From contig QANZ01029560.1 of the NCBI GenBank assembly GCA_003254925.1, positions 210,159 to 274,158 of the forward strand: 64,000 nt of DNA, in the 5' to 3' direction. How positions within the stretch are numbered: position 1 is the stretch's first letter; each line of letters opens with the position of its first letter. This document shows positions 1-10,667 of this stretch, one piece after another. Source of the stretch: Chamaecrista fasciculata (lineage: Eukaryota > Streptophyta > Magnoliopsida > Fabales > Fabaceae). A program made the translations under genes and the position numbers. The notes beneath the pieces are model-generated. The model was not told the DNA's origin and searched no databases. It saw nothing but the letters and a program-made list of their open reading frames with translations.

Positions 1-2987
1 CATGTAGGATTTTATTCATCTTTATTGAACAAGACATCTGGCATGCTTCCTATAATCCTTCAGGGATTTTCATATAAATTTCATTGTTCAATAAGCCATA
101 TGAATGGACTATAACCAAACTAATTAGATACATATCAAGTTTTTCATACAATGCCAGACTACTAAAATATTTGAAGGGGGTCGCATCTATCTTCGGGATT
201 GCATTCATCTCCAGAGAATATGTCTTTACATATTCAATGTGAGACCTTTAAGATTATATCTTACGACTTTAGCCTTTCATTTTTATTACGATTTTACTCA
301 TAAACTCATTTGTACCCTACTAACTTCACACCTTCAAATATTTGGACATCAAAGCCTTTTATAAACAGCTAGATCATATATTCAAAATAATTGCATCCAC
401 CACCGGAGAATTAAACTCCTTAAAATAAATTTCTAGTCTTTGTATCTCAAAATTGCAATTCGCTCGTTTCTTTTCGCACAAAGACTTATTTTATTCAATT
501 GGTTGTACACCATCATGCTGGTTGTACACCATTATGTCTGTGGACTTCAAGTTCAAAAATTTCCACATTTCTAGAGTGAGTTTTACTCATCTTGGATCCT
601 ATCTTTTTAATTTGGTCAATTTCTAATGTCAACACTCTTAAACGAATTATTGTTAATGATCCTCAATTTCTTTATAATTTGTAATTTGTAGCGCTACATT
701 ATATATAAATACTTTGTAGACAATATTTTCATATTGGTTCCATACTTTGGCAATAATAAACATATTGAGATCTCATTATTTTCTGCACTTTCAGGTACCT
801 GAATCTCTTCTGGAGATTTTTCATTTATTATGTCTTCATATATTTCCTCGATTCAACCATCTTTTTCAGATGCTCCTTTTATTTTTTAGGATTCTTATCT
901 CTGGAACCGATTAGTCCCTTCAGGGACTTCAATATATATTGGAGCATTTCCAGCTGGAATATCTGTCTTTACCATTTCTATGGGCCAGTTAATGCATTTT
1001 GCAATTTATTTACAATATTCTTCAAATAAATTATTCTTTGAACTTCAAGTTCACATGAGGATCAAATGAATATAATAACTATGCATTCCTTGAAATTCAT
1101 TTTTCCATTCCAGCTATTTTCTTTCTCCCCCTAATGCTGAAAAAATTAATTTCATTGACAAATCATGTCATGAACTATAATTTAACAGGATTCATACCCA
1201 GCTTATATTCTCAATTTTTGTTGGGGCCTATTTTGATTCACATGGTGGAGCAATATAAATCCAGCACCCAAAGAATTCTTAAATGAGAAATATTCGACTC
1301 CTGACCCAAAGCAAATAGTATATGGGAGAATTTATGATACGTTATTAATTTAATGCGTACAAGTGCTACATCATATAAATTGATATGTTGTCATCAGGCA
1401 TTTAATTATTCAACAAGACCATTTACCATGTGGACATAAACAATATGATGTACCACATTTATCACAACTACTATATAATAGTCCTTAAAGACGTGGGATA
1501 TAAATTCACCAGCATTATAAAATTTTCTTAATTAAATAATCCAAAATTTGAGTTCAATCTTTTTACTTGAACAAAGTGGATCGACATGTCCACAAGGTGG
1601 CACTTTAGATCCACAATTTTTCTATGAACGCATTCAAGAATTCCAAAGGATCCAATCCCAACTTTTGCTAGTAATGGTCTGAAAACCAATTTTCATTGAG
1701 AACATGCAACACAGGAACTCATTATATACAAGAAACCTTTGGTTCTTTAATAGGCATTAATTTGAGTTCGCATTATTCGTGAATCGGGATGATCTAACTG
1801 GTCATACAAAATTATAAACGTATCCTTTAAATTAATGAACTTCTGGTTCATTTCTCCATTAAATTAATGAACCTCAGCTTCATTACAACACATGTCAAAG
1901 AACTGCTGGTCCATTACAACATATGTTTTAATTGTACTAATACAAATATAGTACAAGATGGATGGCTCTTCTGGAGCATATGATCACATGTCGTCATGCC
2001 TGATATTATATTTACTTTTTCCTCCATAACATTTTTCTTTCCTTCGGGAAAGCCTGATATAATTCAACAAAATATTTGATCGTATGATATACAATATGAT
2101 GTACACATGATTTATATTCAAACAAGAAATCATATAAAGATAGATGAAAGTGTGAAAGAAATAAAAGAATACATTATTAACATATAAGTTGTTAACCAAA
2201 TGAAAAATGGATAATAGAATAATAATATATAATCAAAGAAATAAATGAGATAAATAAATTAAATAAAATGAATTAGTTCTTCGGGAACTATCTCATATTC
2301 AGTTCTTCAGGAACTATCTCATATTCATTGAGATACCAAGATGTAAACTCATTCATATCATATACTCAAATTTTCCTTGAGTTTATTGATGTGATACTTT
2401 AATAGTATCCAAATTCCAAATCACTACAGGTTATGTCAAGAAATATAATCTTGTTAATATGAGATTCATACTCTTCTAGAGTATATATTATTACTCATCC
2501 AAAGTATCTTTGTGAGATTTTTCAATTCTCTTTCTTTCAGAGAAAAATAATCATTATCAGAATAAATGTACTGTGAACTTCAGGTTCACTTGTCATAATA
2601 AATCAATGACAATCTCATTTAATAATTGACATATTGTCATTGCCGTCTCTCCTGGAGACTCAATATCAATAATTTTTGACATATCAAACACCTCACAAGA
2701 TTAATTGTGACCACAAATCACATCTAAAAATATAAGAAATAAGAATATACAAAGTAGAGGAAAAAGTAGGAGGAGAGAGTGATTCTTTCATTCAACTGAT
2801 ATCATCAACTTTACATCAACACTTAAAGCCTCTATTTATAGGCTAAAGGATCTACAAGAGAGATGTACCAACTTAATGTACATAATGCAGGGATAAGATC
2901 ATATTCATATACATAGAGAAACTAAAGGAAAATTCAAACTTCTATACACCGAGAATACCAAAAGTCAAATGTGGATATTCACAAACA
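1..2987 (-). mobile_element. Decayed Copia LTR retrotransposon, 5' half, fossil
   Basis: Read on the minus strand, this stretch carries scattered Copia pol-like phrases. Near the left edge there is a reverse-transcriptase-like phrase resembling NDIYMKIPEGF. Around 1400-1600 there is integrase-like text resembling the stretch that follows DNAGEF in this family. Around 900-960 a phrase ending in VPEGTNRF resembles the integrase/RT linker. No long open frame survives, so it is an old fossil with many breaks, and its other end lies outside the window. The likely 5' LTR is at the right end, about 2700-2987. Copia identity rests on remembered family text, not on a search. Confidence 0.7.
2700..2987 (-). 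repeat. Probable 5' LTR of the Copia fossil
   Basis: On the minus strand the segment starts TGTTTGTGAATATCC and contains a TATA-like CTATAAATAGAGGC at about 2832-2847. A pyrimidine-rich leader follows. TG at the outer edge, a promoter in the middle and the pol-like text downstream on the same strand fit an LTR. The inner edge is a guess because I found no clear primer-binding site. Confidence 0.5.
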
Positions 2988-3021
2988 ATTATTTATAAAA
3001 AGGATTTATATAACATATGCC

Positions 3022-3170
3022 CTTAGGGCACATTTTAAGGTTTATTTTGATTGGTTAGTAGAGTATCTCATATCTTGAAATCTATGAAATTTCATTTAAA
3101 AGATAATTTTTAATATTTAAAAACTCACTTGACCAATCAAAATAAACCTTAACATGTACGTTGTCCCTTA
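3022..3170. mobile_element. Small MITE with about 38-bp inverted ends
   Basis: The left arm (3022-3056) and right arm (3130-3170) are inverted copies sharing AAGGTTTATTTTGATTGGT. The outer parts of the arms are less similar (TTAGGGCACA against TAAGGGACAACG). The spacer is AT-rich and non-coding. No target duplication is evident, so the superfamily is unassigned. Confidence 0.6.
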
Positions 3171-3805
3171 TATCAATAGTCACTTATTAGTTATTACTTA
3201 TTAGTGCGTTGGCTGTTTTCGGCCAAGTCAATAGTGCGTTGTTGTTTTTTTCCTTATGGTCGAAGCGTTGTTATTTTGCCAGAATCTCACTATTATCAGT
3301 ATTATGTTGAGTTGTATGTCTGGTGGGCTGTCCAAACATTTTTTGGAAAAGCATTGGGCTGTTCCAACTTGAATTGTGATCAAGGCCCACGACATTTTGA
3401 AGGCATGTTCTAAACACTAAACTTAATATGACATTTGTAAGAAAAAAAACCCATAAAATTTCTTTTTTATGCTAATTAATTTCGATTTTCGACCGTGGGT
3501 AAACCAAAATTTTGTGTTTACTAAGATTATTTTATATATATATATATATATAAATCATATATGAGTTTTGTAGGTAGATTTTATTGTAGAGTGGTATAAG
3601 TGATGAAGCGAATGAAGGGAGACTCCGATGTTTGAATGAAAATCTATAAAAAAAAAACACGACGAGGTTGGAGTCTCATTAGTCATTCTAATATCAAAAT
3701 CAATGAAATGTTTTTTTTGTATAAACCAAGGATATTCATTGTCGGGAACAGTGACTAATTCTTATGTCGCGGGTCTTTTATTTAAAGGGTAAACGGCTAG
3801 CTACA
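3171..3805. other. Intergenic DNA, no gene recognised
   Basis: This stretch holds an AT microsatellite at 3536-3552 and short A runs. It contains open frames of up to about 70 codons with no recognisable family. I see no conserved coding or RNA signal. Confidence 0.6.
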
Positions 3806-4797
3806 GAAAACTTTAAAGTAAACTAGCATTTTGGTCCCTAAATTTTGCAAGCGCAAACAGTTTGGTCTTTGGATTTTCGAAATGGTACAACCCAATCCCT
3901 GAATTATGCTAACTCACTGCAAAATGGTCCTTCTGTCACCCAGTCATTACAAAAAAGCTTATGTGGCACGTTTGGAGGCTGACGTGGGTCATTAAGTGCT
4001 GACGTGACCAGTTAACTGCCACGTCAGCACCAGTTACATTTAAAAAAAGGCTGCCACATATGAAAATTTCGCCACAAAAGCATAATGAAAAAAGGCACTC
4101 TTTTTTTACAGGGACTAAATAGTACAAAAAAGGAAATGTATTTAGATAATCCGAGGACCTGTTTGTACAAATATGCATACCAGTATATGATTCGAAATCA
4201 GATTGGATGAAAGATTCTGCGGCAATCAAAGTATTGAACTCTATCTTTGTTCTTGAATTTGGGCTTGCATTGCGAGTGGGTCAATGATTTGAAATCACAT
4301 TGAAGAAAATGAACACTGAAGATGATGATGATGATGCGTGGTGATGGGTAGAATGAAGATGATGATGATGCGTGGTGGCGGTGATAGTGGCGGTTTAGGG
4401 TTTAGGATTGGGGCTTTTAGTGTTTAGGGTTTAGAGTTTTAAGGTTTAGGGACCAAAATGATTTTTTAATTCTGATTTAGTATGATAAAATGCAAGGACC
4501 AAAATTGCAAAAGAGTTCCTTTTTTTTTCGTTATGCTTATGTGGAAAAATTTTCATACGTGGCATCTTTTTTTTTTTTTTTGGTTTAACTACTGCTGACG
4601 TGACAGATAACGGCCCACGTCAGCCTCCAAACGTGTAACATAGCTTTTTTATAACGGTTGGGTGACGGAAGGACCATTTTGTAGCGAGTTAGAATAATTC
4701 AGGGACAAGGTTGGACAATTTTGTAAATCCAAAGACCATACTGCCTGTGCTTGTAAAGTTCAGGGATCAAAATGCTAGTTTATTCGAAAACTTTTCA
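3806..4797. mobile_element. Foldback element with long inverted arms, about 1 kb
   Basis: The two ends are inverted copies over roughly 220 bp. Both carry AAACTAGCATTTTG at the tip, then the fragments TTTGGATTT, GACGGAAGGACC (or its complement) and GGAGGCTGACGTG. The core is non-coding with GATGATGATG runs and several TTTAGGG motifs near 4388-4450. The outermost tips also align (GAAAACTTTAAAG with GAAAAGTTTTCGAA). I found no clean target duplication. The arm length suggests a Mutator-like or foldback non-autonomous element. Confidence 0.75.
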
Positions 4798-5483
4798 TAC
4801 CCAAATGTGAGATTCGAACGCACACCACTTGGTTAAGGGACTAAGTGAGAAACCACTAGATTACATTCATATGATTTAATTAGTGAGATATTTGAAAGAG
4901 AGAAAAGTAGTCAAAGTGAAAGAGAAGATGCATACCTTAGAAATAAAGAAATAAGTCTTTATATATTAAGATTAATTTAGGAGAAAAAGGTAAGCGCTAG
5001 TTATAACTGTTATAATATCTAATCTTTTAGGAGATCTATTATCAATATGTAAAATAAATTTTAAATTTGTAATCAATATATAAATATGAAAAATTTAAAT
5101 AAGTAAATGTAAAATAATTAAATAATCATAGAATGAGTATGTTATAAATTATTTTAAAATATAATTTTTTTATATTTAAATATATTATGTAGTTCGATGT
5201 ATTCCAATTTATCAATATAAATATATTTATAAGTTATGATTCAAATAACATATTTGTTGATGAAGGTGATGCAAACAACAAATAAATTTAAATTCAATAA
5301 TTAAGAAACTTCTCAAGGGTTGAAGGCTTGAAGCTCATGGACAATTACAGAACAAATTAATATATCACCAATTTATCATTCATTAAACTCTAACTTTGTT
5401 CTTGAATTTGGGCTTGCATTCATACATGAAAAAGAAAGAAAAAAGCAACAAACTCCTATACACGTCATATTCTATATTACATA
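4798..5483. other. AT-rich intergenic DNA
   Basis: No supported gene here. A short phrase, ACTCTAACTTTGTTCTTGAA near 5387, repeats one inside the neighbouring foldback at about 4238, so part may be element-derived. Confidence 0.5.
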
Positions 5484-5734
5484 CTTATAGTTAGGAGTGT
5501 TCAGCGGTTTGGGCTAATCTACCAACCCGTCAAAATTAATTCAATCTGCAGGTTTGAGTTAATTTGGTTTAGACTGACAGGTTGGTTTGATTTGAAAATT
5601 CTCAACCTATAGTAGTTTGAATTGGACTGCAAATTTTATAATTATGAACTAGCTCAACCCAACTCAACAGGCGAATTCGTCATTTATTATTTTTTATTTT
5701 TTAATTTTAATATATATGATGCGGTTGTGAAAAA

Positions 5735-6060
5735 TGAGATGGAGATAAGATCACCAAACTCCTTGAACCTGCAAGAGAGGTCAGCGGGGCTGGATCCCCC
5801 GTTGTGACTCCGATACTAAAATCAGTAATAACTTTATGAGAAAAATGAAAATTGAGAGAGAATTAGAGTTGAGAGAATGAATGGATATAGCTTTTAAGAG
5901 TGATTATTAAGTATTTATACCGTAAGATGATTGAAGGAGGATAAGGCGGTTGCAACTACCTCTAATCGCATTCCGTGCATAAAATTTTCAATCCTTCATC
6001 GTGGTTTGTACCATTTTACTTATCAAATGGCATGGGTTTGAACTTCTTGCCCCCCACTGA
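5735..6060 (-). repeat. LTR-like promoter fragment inside the hAT-like element
   Basis: On the minus strand there is a TATA-like GGTATAAATACTT near 5910-5922. It is followed by a leader with CTCTCAACTCTAATTCTCTC and then TTTAGTATCGGAGTCACAAC. This order resembles the U3-R-U5 layout of plant LTRs. I could not define TG/CA ends or a target duplication, so it may be only a fragment. Confidence 0.3.
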
Positions 6061-6273
6061 ATTTTTTTATCCTCGTTGTTTATGTCATATATATATATAA
6101 AAAAAAAACCATATATACAGTATCCGTTAAATAAGTTATATTATTTACCTATATATAATATAATATTTAACAAATTTAATAATTTATTTATATATATACA
6201 TAAAACATAAAATAAAATATATATTTTATATTTATATAAATGTTTATTATATATATTTATACTATAAAAGAAA

Positions 6274-6629
6274 GTCAAAAGCGCGTATTCTTTTGGTCTT
6301 CAAATTTTATACCAACTGTCAATTTTATCCAAAATATTTTTTTGTGGTCAATTATGTCTCAAATGTTTTACATTTTGGTCAATTTTATTATTTACTTTTA
6401 CTTTAATCAAATATTAACGACAAAATTTACATAGCTAAATGATATTTAGCATGAAATTGTTAAAATTTTAACTCGAATTGAAAAACAAAATGAAGTTTAT
6501 TGAATTAAGTTAGTCAAAGAGTAAAATTGACCAAAATATGAAACAATAAGGATGAAATTGACCGTAAAAAATATTAAAGATGAAATTGACAATTAATATA
6601 AAATTTGGAGACAAAAAAGTGCTTTTGCT
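6274..6629. mobile_element. Foldback MITE, nested, same family as the one near 61.2-62.1 kb
   Basis: The arms are inverted copies carrying TCAAATTTTATACCAACTG and its counterpart in the right arm, with repeated GTCAATTT / AAATTGAC blocks. The same order of motifs (CTCCAAATTTT, ACCAACTGTCAATTT, TTTACGGTCAATTT) occurs in the foldback at about 61185-62122. It lies wholly inside the hAT-like element, so it inserted later. Confidence 0.6.
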
Positions 6630-7404
6630 TAAAAATTTTTTGGCCCCCCTCTCAAAAATTTTTGGCTCCGCCATTGGGGATGCCTTATCAATATACATAA
6701 TTAAATAATAGTTAGTATAAATGTATAATATAAATGACTCTTGAGTTATCATTCTTTTTTATATTTTTATTAGTGATTTCACTTTCAATTAATGATGTTT
6801 AGCTTATTCACGTTAACTTTAGCTTCTTTAGATGTGTATATATAATTTTCAATCATATTATTAATTCATGAATCATGATAATAAGAAAATTTTTCATCAA
6901 AATTTAATATAAGAGAATTGAAAGATAAGAAAAAATTGTAAACTCAACTGTATTTTTTAAAAAAAATTTGTTTACAAATTGTAATGAGCTAGTGCCCGGC
7001 GTGCCTTCCCAACCCAATCCACTCCTATTTGATATGGGTTAAAATAATTGTTTTCAAAGCCCAACCTAAATCAACTAGCCCTAAAAAAATTATAGCCTAA
7101 AAATTTTTCATAAACCCAACCCAATTTGCCCCGCGAACACCTCTCCTTATAGTTATAGCACCATATGTTTTAGCAAAAATATGGGTCATCATTTAAAGAA
7201 AAAAAAAAGATACAGCTCATCAATAAAATTATATTTTCAATATACAACGAAATAAACATGTTCTGAAAACGTATAAAAATTTTTGGGCGATTATAAGGAT
7301 TTGGCTATTAATATCCTTATATTTAAACAACGTGATATTTTGACAATAATAAGATAAATTTTGTTTGGCTCAAACAATTTCTTATATACGTTTTTAAGGC
7401 TTAA

Positions 7405-7832
7405 GACTTCAGTACATTTTTGGTCCTGTAATTTTTGTAAAGGTCTCAATTTGATTGCCTAATAAATTTTGTTGCAATTTTAGTCCTTTAACTTTTGAAA
7501 ACGTCTCAATTTAGTCCTATAACTTTTTTTGATGCAATTTTTGATATTCTAACTTTTGAAAACGTCTCACTGTTGATCCCAAGTGCATTTTTTTCATCCA
7601 TTATCTGCCGTTAGTGCTGATCTGACAGGCTGAGTAGGCTGATGATGTGGCAAATATGGGTGAAGTTGATTAAAAAAGAACCATTATAGCGAGCCATTTT
7701 CATGACTTGAAAGTGCATTTGGGACCAATTGTGTGACGTTTTCAAAAGTTAGAGGACCAAAATTGCAACAAAAAAAGTTAGAGGATCAAATTGAGACCTT
7801 TGCAAAAATTAGAAGACAAAAAATGCACTTAA
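7405..7832. mobile_element. Foldback MITE, about 430 bp
   Basis: The inverted arms share CAATTTTAGTCCTTTAACTT-type text with its complement near 7740-7780, and AACGTCTCA with TGAGACCTTTGCA. The tips TACATTTTTGGTCCT and TGCATTTTTTGTC align. No target duplication was found. The flanks to about 8237 are plain AT-rich DNA without a supported gene. Confidence 0.65.
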
Positions 7833-8520
7833 CCTTTTTTTAATAACCATAAATTATAATATCGTAATTTTTATTAAATATTTATATTTATTTATATATA
7901 TATACTCAAATGAAGATCAAGAAAATTATTAATTCACTTAAATTAAAGAAAAATAAAAAAATAAAAAGACTCAATTATTCTTATTAAATTACTCGTAATT
8001 ACTTCACCAATTCAACCTCTATTTTTTATTTAATAAGGATAAAATCATAAAACTATAAAAAGAATAATTACAATTCTCTTATTATAAAACATTAAATATT
8101 TTAGAAAAAAAATATGCTCAAACAAAATAGATATTGCTTCAATACCGGAGGAAGTATCTCGCAAAAGAAAAGCTAATTTTTATTTGTCAAAGTTCAACGA
8201 GACAAACACAGGCATCGTCTCCGAATCCGTCCGAACGATTCATTTTGAGAAAACCTATTTTTTGGTTCCTCAATTGTTACTGAGTCAACGATTTAGTCCA
8301 TGAATTGTAGGAAAATATAAATTAGTCCCTCAATTTTATACTTCCATCTACGTTTTGGTCCCTGAGCTGTTAGCCATCAGTTAAGTTGATGATTTGGCCG
8401 TTAAGTGATGACGTGTCACCGTTAAGTGCTAAGTTAGCTGCCAAGTCATCTATTTTATTCCTATTTCATTTTACACATAAGTCAATATAACTAAATTAAA
8501 AAAATAAAAATGAAAAACTC

Positions 8521-8700
8521 ATGAACTTGGCTTCTACCCCTGGTTTCTTCATTTCGCCGTCGCCGACACCTCCTCCTTCCCCGACTCCCTCGCCACCGTT
8601 GTCGCCGTCGACGCCACTCTCCACCTCTCCAAGTTTGATCTCCACCGCCGTCGCCGGCACTTTCCTGTTTCTTCCTTAAGCTTTGAATCTACGCTCCTCT
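8521..8700 (+). other. GC-rich proline/serine-coding stretch inside the Mutator-like element
   Basis: From an ATG at 8521 the plus strand reads a short open frame rich in Ser, Pro and Thr (for example SPSPTPPPSPTPSPP) that ends after about 53 codons. Base composition changes sharply from the AT-rich surroundings. This is consistent with a piece of a host gene's 5' end captured by the element, but the donor is unknown and coding function is not supported. Confidence 0.4.
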
Positions 8701-8929
8701 TGAATCGGTTCTTCAGTTGCTCTTTTAGATCCGCTGTTTTGTTTTATGGATTATATTTTTCAGTTTAAGAAGATGAAAGTTGAAGGTCTTCAGATCTGCT
8801 TCGAGTATAAATTGTTCCAATCGCTTTCCATGTTATTTGCATTTTGGTCTCCAAGCTATTGTTTGTTATTTTTTGGTCATTGAATTTTATAAATAGACTC
8901 GATTATTGATGATCGGAATTTTCAACAGG

Positions 8930-9395
8930 CCCCGAGTTATCGTTTACTCATGTTAGGGATTGATTATTTGGACTGGTACAAATTTATGGACCAAATTGTA
9001 ATCTTAAAATAATTTTAATATTATTTTCATTTTGATCTATCATCTCATCCAATGAGATTGACTTTAAACCCTTCATCCAAAAATATCTCATCCTCACGCT
9101 TTCCAATATCATCTCATCTCAATATCATTCCACTCAAACCACAACAAAACACATATCATCTCATCTCATTATCTTCATCTCATTTCATTATTTCTTACCA
9201 TTTATACCCCTATACAAATTAAAAAAATCCATAAACCTATTTCAACCAACCACAATCATTACATATCATTTTATATAATTTCACACCTTATTTAACATCA
9301 TTTTCTCTAAAATCACCCAAACACCAATACATAATCTCATCTCAATCACTTGGATGAGCTTGGATTGAAATTCAATTGCTCCCAAACAGGCCCTT
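8930..9395. mobile_element. Fragment related to the adjacent Tourist-like MITE
   Basis: The text here matches parts of the 9657-10483 element. Shared blocks include CCCCTATACAAATT (CCCCTATACAATTT in the other copy), CAACCACAATCATTACATA-type text and ATAATTTCACA. The right end reads CCAAACAGGCCC followed by TTAA, a Tourist-like terminus. A matching left end is not visible, so it looks partial. Confidence 0.5.
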
Positions 9396-9582
9396 AACTG
9401 ACGGCTAACAGCTCAGGGACCAAAACGTAGACGGAAGTATAAAATTGAGGGACTGATTCATATTTTCCTACAATTCAGGGATTAAATCGTTGACTCAGTA
9501 ACAATTGAGGGACCAAAAAGTAAGTTTTCTCATTCATTTTCCTACTTTCCGTGTCTATTGTCAAATCTTTTTCCTTCCACTG

Positions 9583-9656
9583 CTATTATTATTATTATTA
9601 TTATTACTATTACTACTACTATATTACTATTATTACTATTATTACTATTACTATAA
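9583..9656. repeat. Trinucleotide microsatellite (ATT/ACT)n
   Basis: About 70 bp of TAT/ATT and ACT triplets directly abut the Tourist-like MITE. The last TAA of the tract serves as one copy of that element's 3-bp target duplication. Confidence 0.85.
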
Positions 9657-10483
9657 GGGTGTGTTTGGGAATCAAATATAAACTCATTACAAATTCATTA
9701 TCTCCATTTTCAATACATAACTTGAGTTACAGTGTAACACAACTGTTTGTTTACCAATTACAAACTCATTACAAAAATATTATCTCATTACAACATCATT
9801 TCATTACATTTTTCATACTCAATTACTAACATACCCCTACTCAAATACCTATAATTACCTATACTCTAATATAAATATAAAAAAGTTATTTGAAAAAATG
9901 GTAATTTTCAATACCCTCATTTATTACACTTACAACTTTCTCTATCCATTCATTATATTTAAGAGAGAGACCCAATCGATGATGAATGTGATCTTTTACG
10001 AGTTGAGACACACATTTCACTTCGTAAGGACCAATTCATTGAATTGATATAAAATCATGGACCAAATAGAAGGTTTTTAAAATTTCAATGTTATTTACAT
10101 TTTGGTCCTTTCATTTTATTACATAAAGCAACTCCAACCTTCATTACAAATATTCATCTTTAGCACAAATTCAAAGACAATTTCATTACAATCTCATTTC
10201 ATAACAATCACAACCAAAAGTCAAAACATCATTTCATTATCTTCATTTCATTTCATTATCAATTACCAATTCTGCCCCTATACAATTTTCAAAAACCCAT
10301 ATAATTATTTCAACTAACCACAATCATTACATACCCTTTTACATAATTTCACATCCTATTTTTTTTATTACATCTCAAACAATCCAGACACCATTTATCA
10401 TTATATTTTCATTACATAATTTTCTCATTATAATTTCATTATATAAAATCATCATTTCATTACACACTTTCCCAAACACACCC
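9657..10483. mobile_element. Tourist-like (PIF/Harbinger) MITE, 827 bp, in the ATM promoter region
   Basis: The termini are GGGTGTGTTTGGGAA and, inverted, CTTTCCCAAACACACCC. TAA flanks both ends (9654-9656 and 10484-10486), the 3-bp duplication of PIF/Harbinger elements. The body is rich in TCATTAC repeats, is non-coding, and resembles the fragment at 8930-9395. It is longer than typical Tourist MITEs, so it may be a composite. It ends 165 bp before the ATM start codon and so probably lies in the promoter or at the transcript start. Confidence 0.8.
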
Positions 10484-10511
10484 TAAATAAATAAGGGTTT
10501 TTCCGGAGTCT

Positions 10512-10574
10512 AAAACCCTTTCACTTTCCCGCCATCCCACTTCAACGACCGAGAAACCACTGGCGAAAACCCTA
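10512..10574 (+). promoter_or_regulatory. Two telo-box-like motifs near the ATM start
   Basis: AAAACCCT at 10512-10519 and AAAACCCTAG at 10566-10575 flank the E2F-type site. Telo boxes (AAACCCTA) near transcript starts are known in plant genes expressed in cycling cells. The second copy is the closer match. Function is inferred. Confidence 0.4.
10525..10533 (+). promoter_or_regulatory. E2F-type site upstream of ATM
   Basis: TTTCCCGCC is a perfect match to the plant E2F consensus TTTSSCGC, 115 bp before the start codon. E2F control is common for plant S-phase and DNA-repair genes. Binding here is inferred. Confidence 0.5.
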
Positions 10575-10622
10575 GATTCTAGACTATTCGCGGAATCTCG
10601 TCCGATTCTAATCTTGAGATTC

Positions 10623-10667
10623 ATGATCAACCTAGTGCGTCGCGATAATGGTGATGGTCAGTTCTAG
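10623..10667 (+). CDS. Upstream ORF overlapping the ATM start codon
   Basis: An ATG 25 bp before the ATM start opens a 14-codon frame ([14 protein letters not shown]) that stops inside ATM codon 7. It is in a different frame from ATM. If the transcript starts upstream of it, ribosomes would need leaky scanning to reach ATM. The transcript start is not known, so translation is unproven. Confidence 0.35.
   Translation: MINLVRRDNGDGQF

Larger units (their letters stand above)
5494..7145. mobile_element. hAT-like non-autonomous element, 1.65 kb
   Basis: The ends are inverted and related: GGAGTGTTCAGCGGTTTGGG at the left and, on the complement, GAGAGGTGTTCGCGGGG at the right. CTTATAGTTA stands immediately outside both ends (5484-5493 and 7146-7155). 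A GTGTTC-type terminus with a flanking duplication of at least 8 bp fits hAT. If the true duplication is only 8 bp, the last two bases belong to the element. No transposase is visible. A smaller foldback and an LTR-like piece lie inside. Confidence 0.7.
8247..9531. mobile_element. Mutator-like non-autonomous element with 9-bp target duplication, possible Pack-MULE
   Basis: The ends are inverted copies over about 170 bp, beginning GAGAAAACCTATTTTTTGG at the left and GAGAAAACTTACTTTTTGG on the right-end complement. ATTCATTTT flanks both sides (8238-8246 and 9532-9540), the 9-bp duplication typical of Mutator. No transposase is seen. The interior holds an unusually GC-rich stretch that could be captured host sequence, and a Tourist-like fragment. 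The element lies about 1.1 kb upstream of the ATM start codon. Confidence 0.8.

Noticed and set aside
3016-3036. Palindrome ATGCCCTTAGGGCA as a regulatory site
   Set aside because: It lies at the tip of the MITE at 3022-3170 and is better explained as part of its inverted end.
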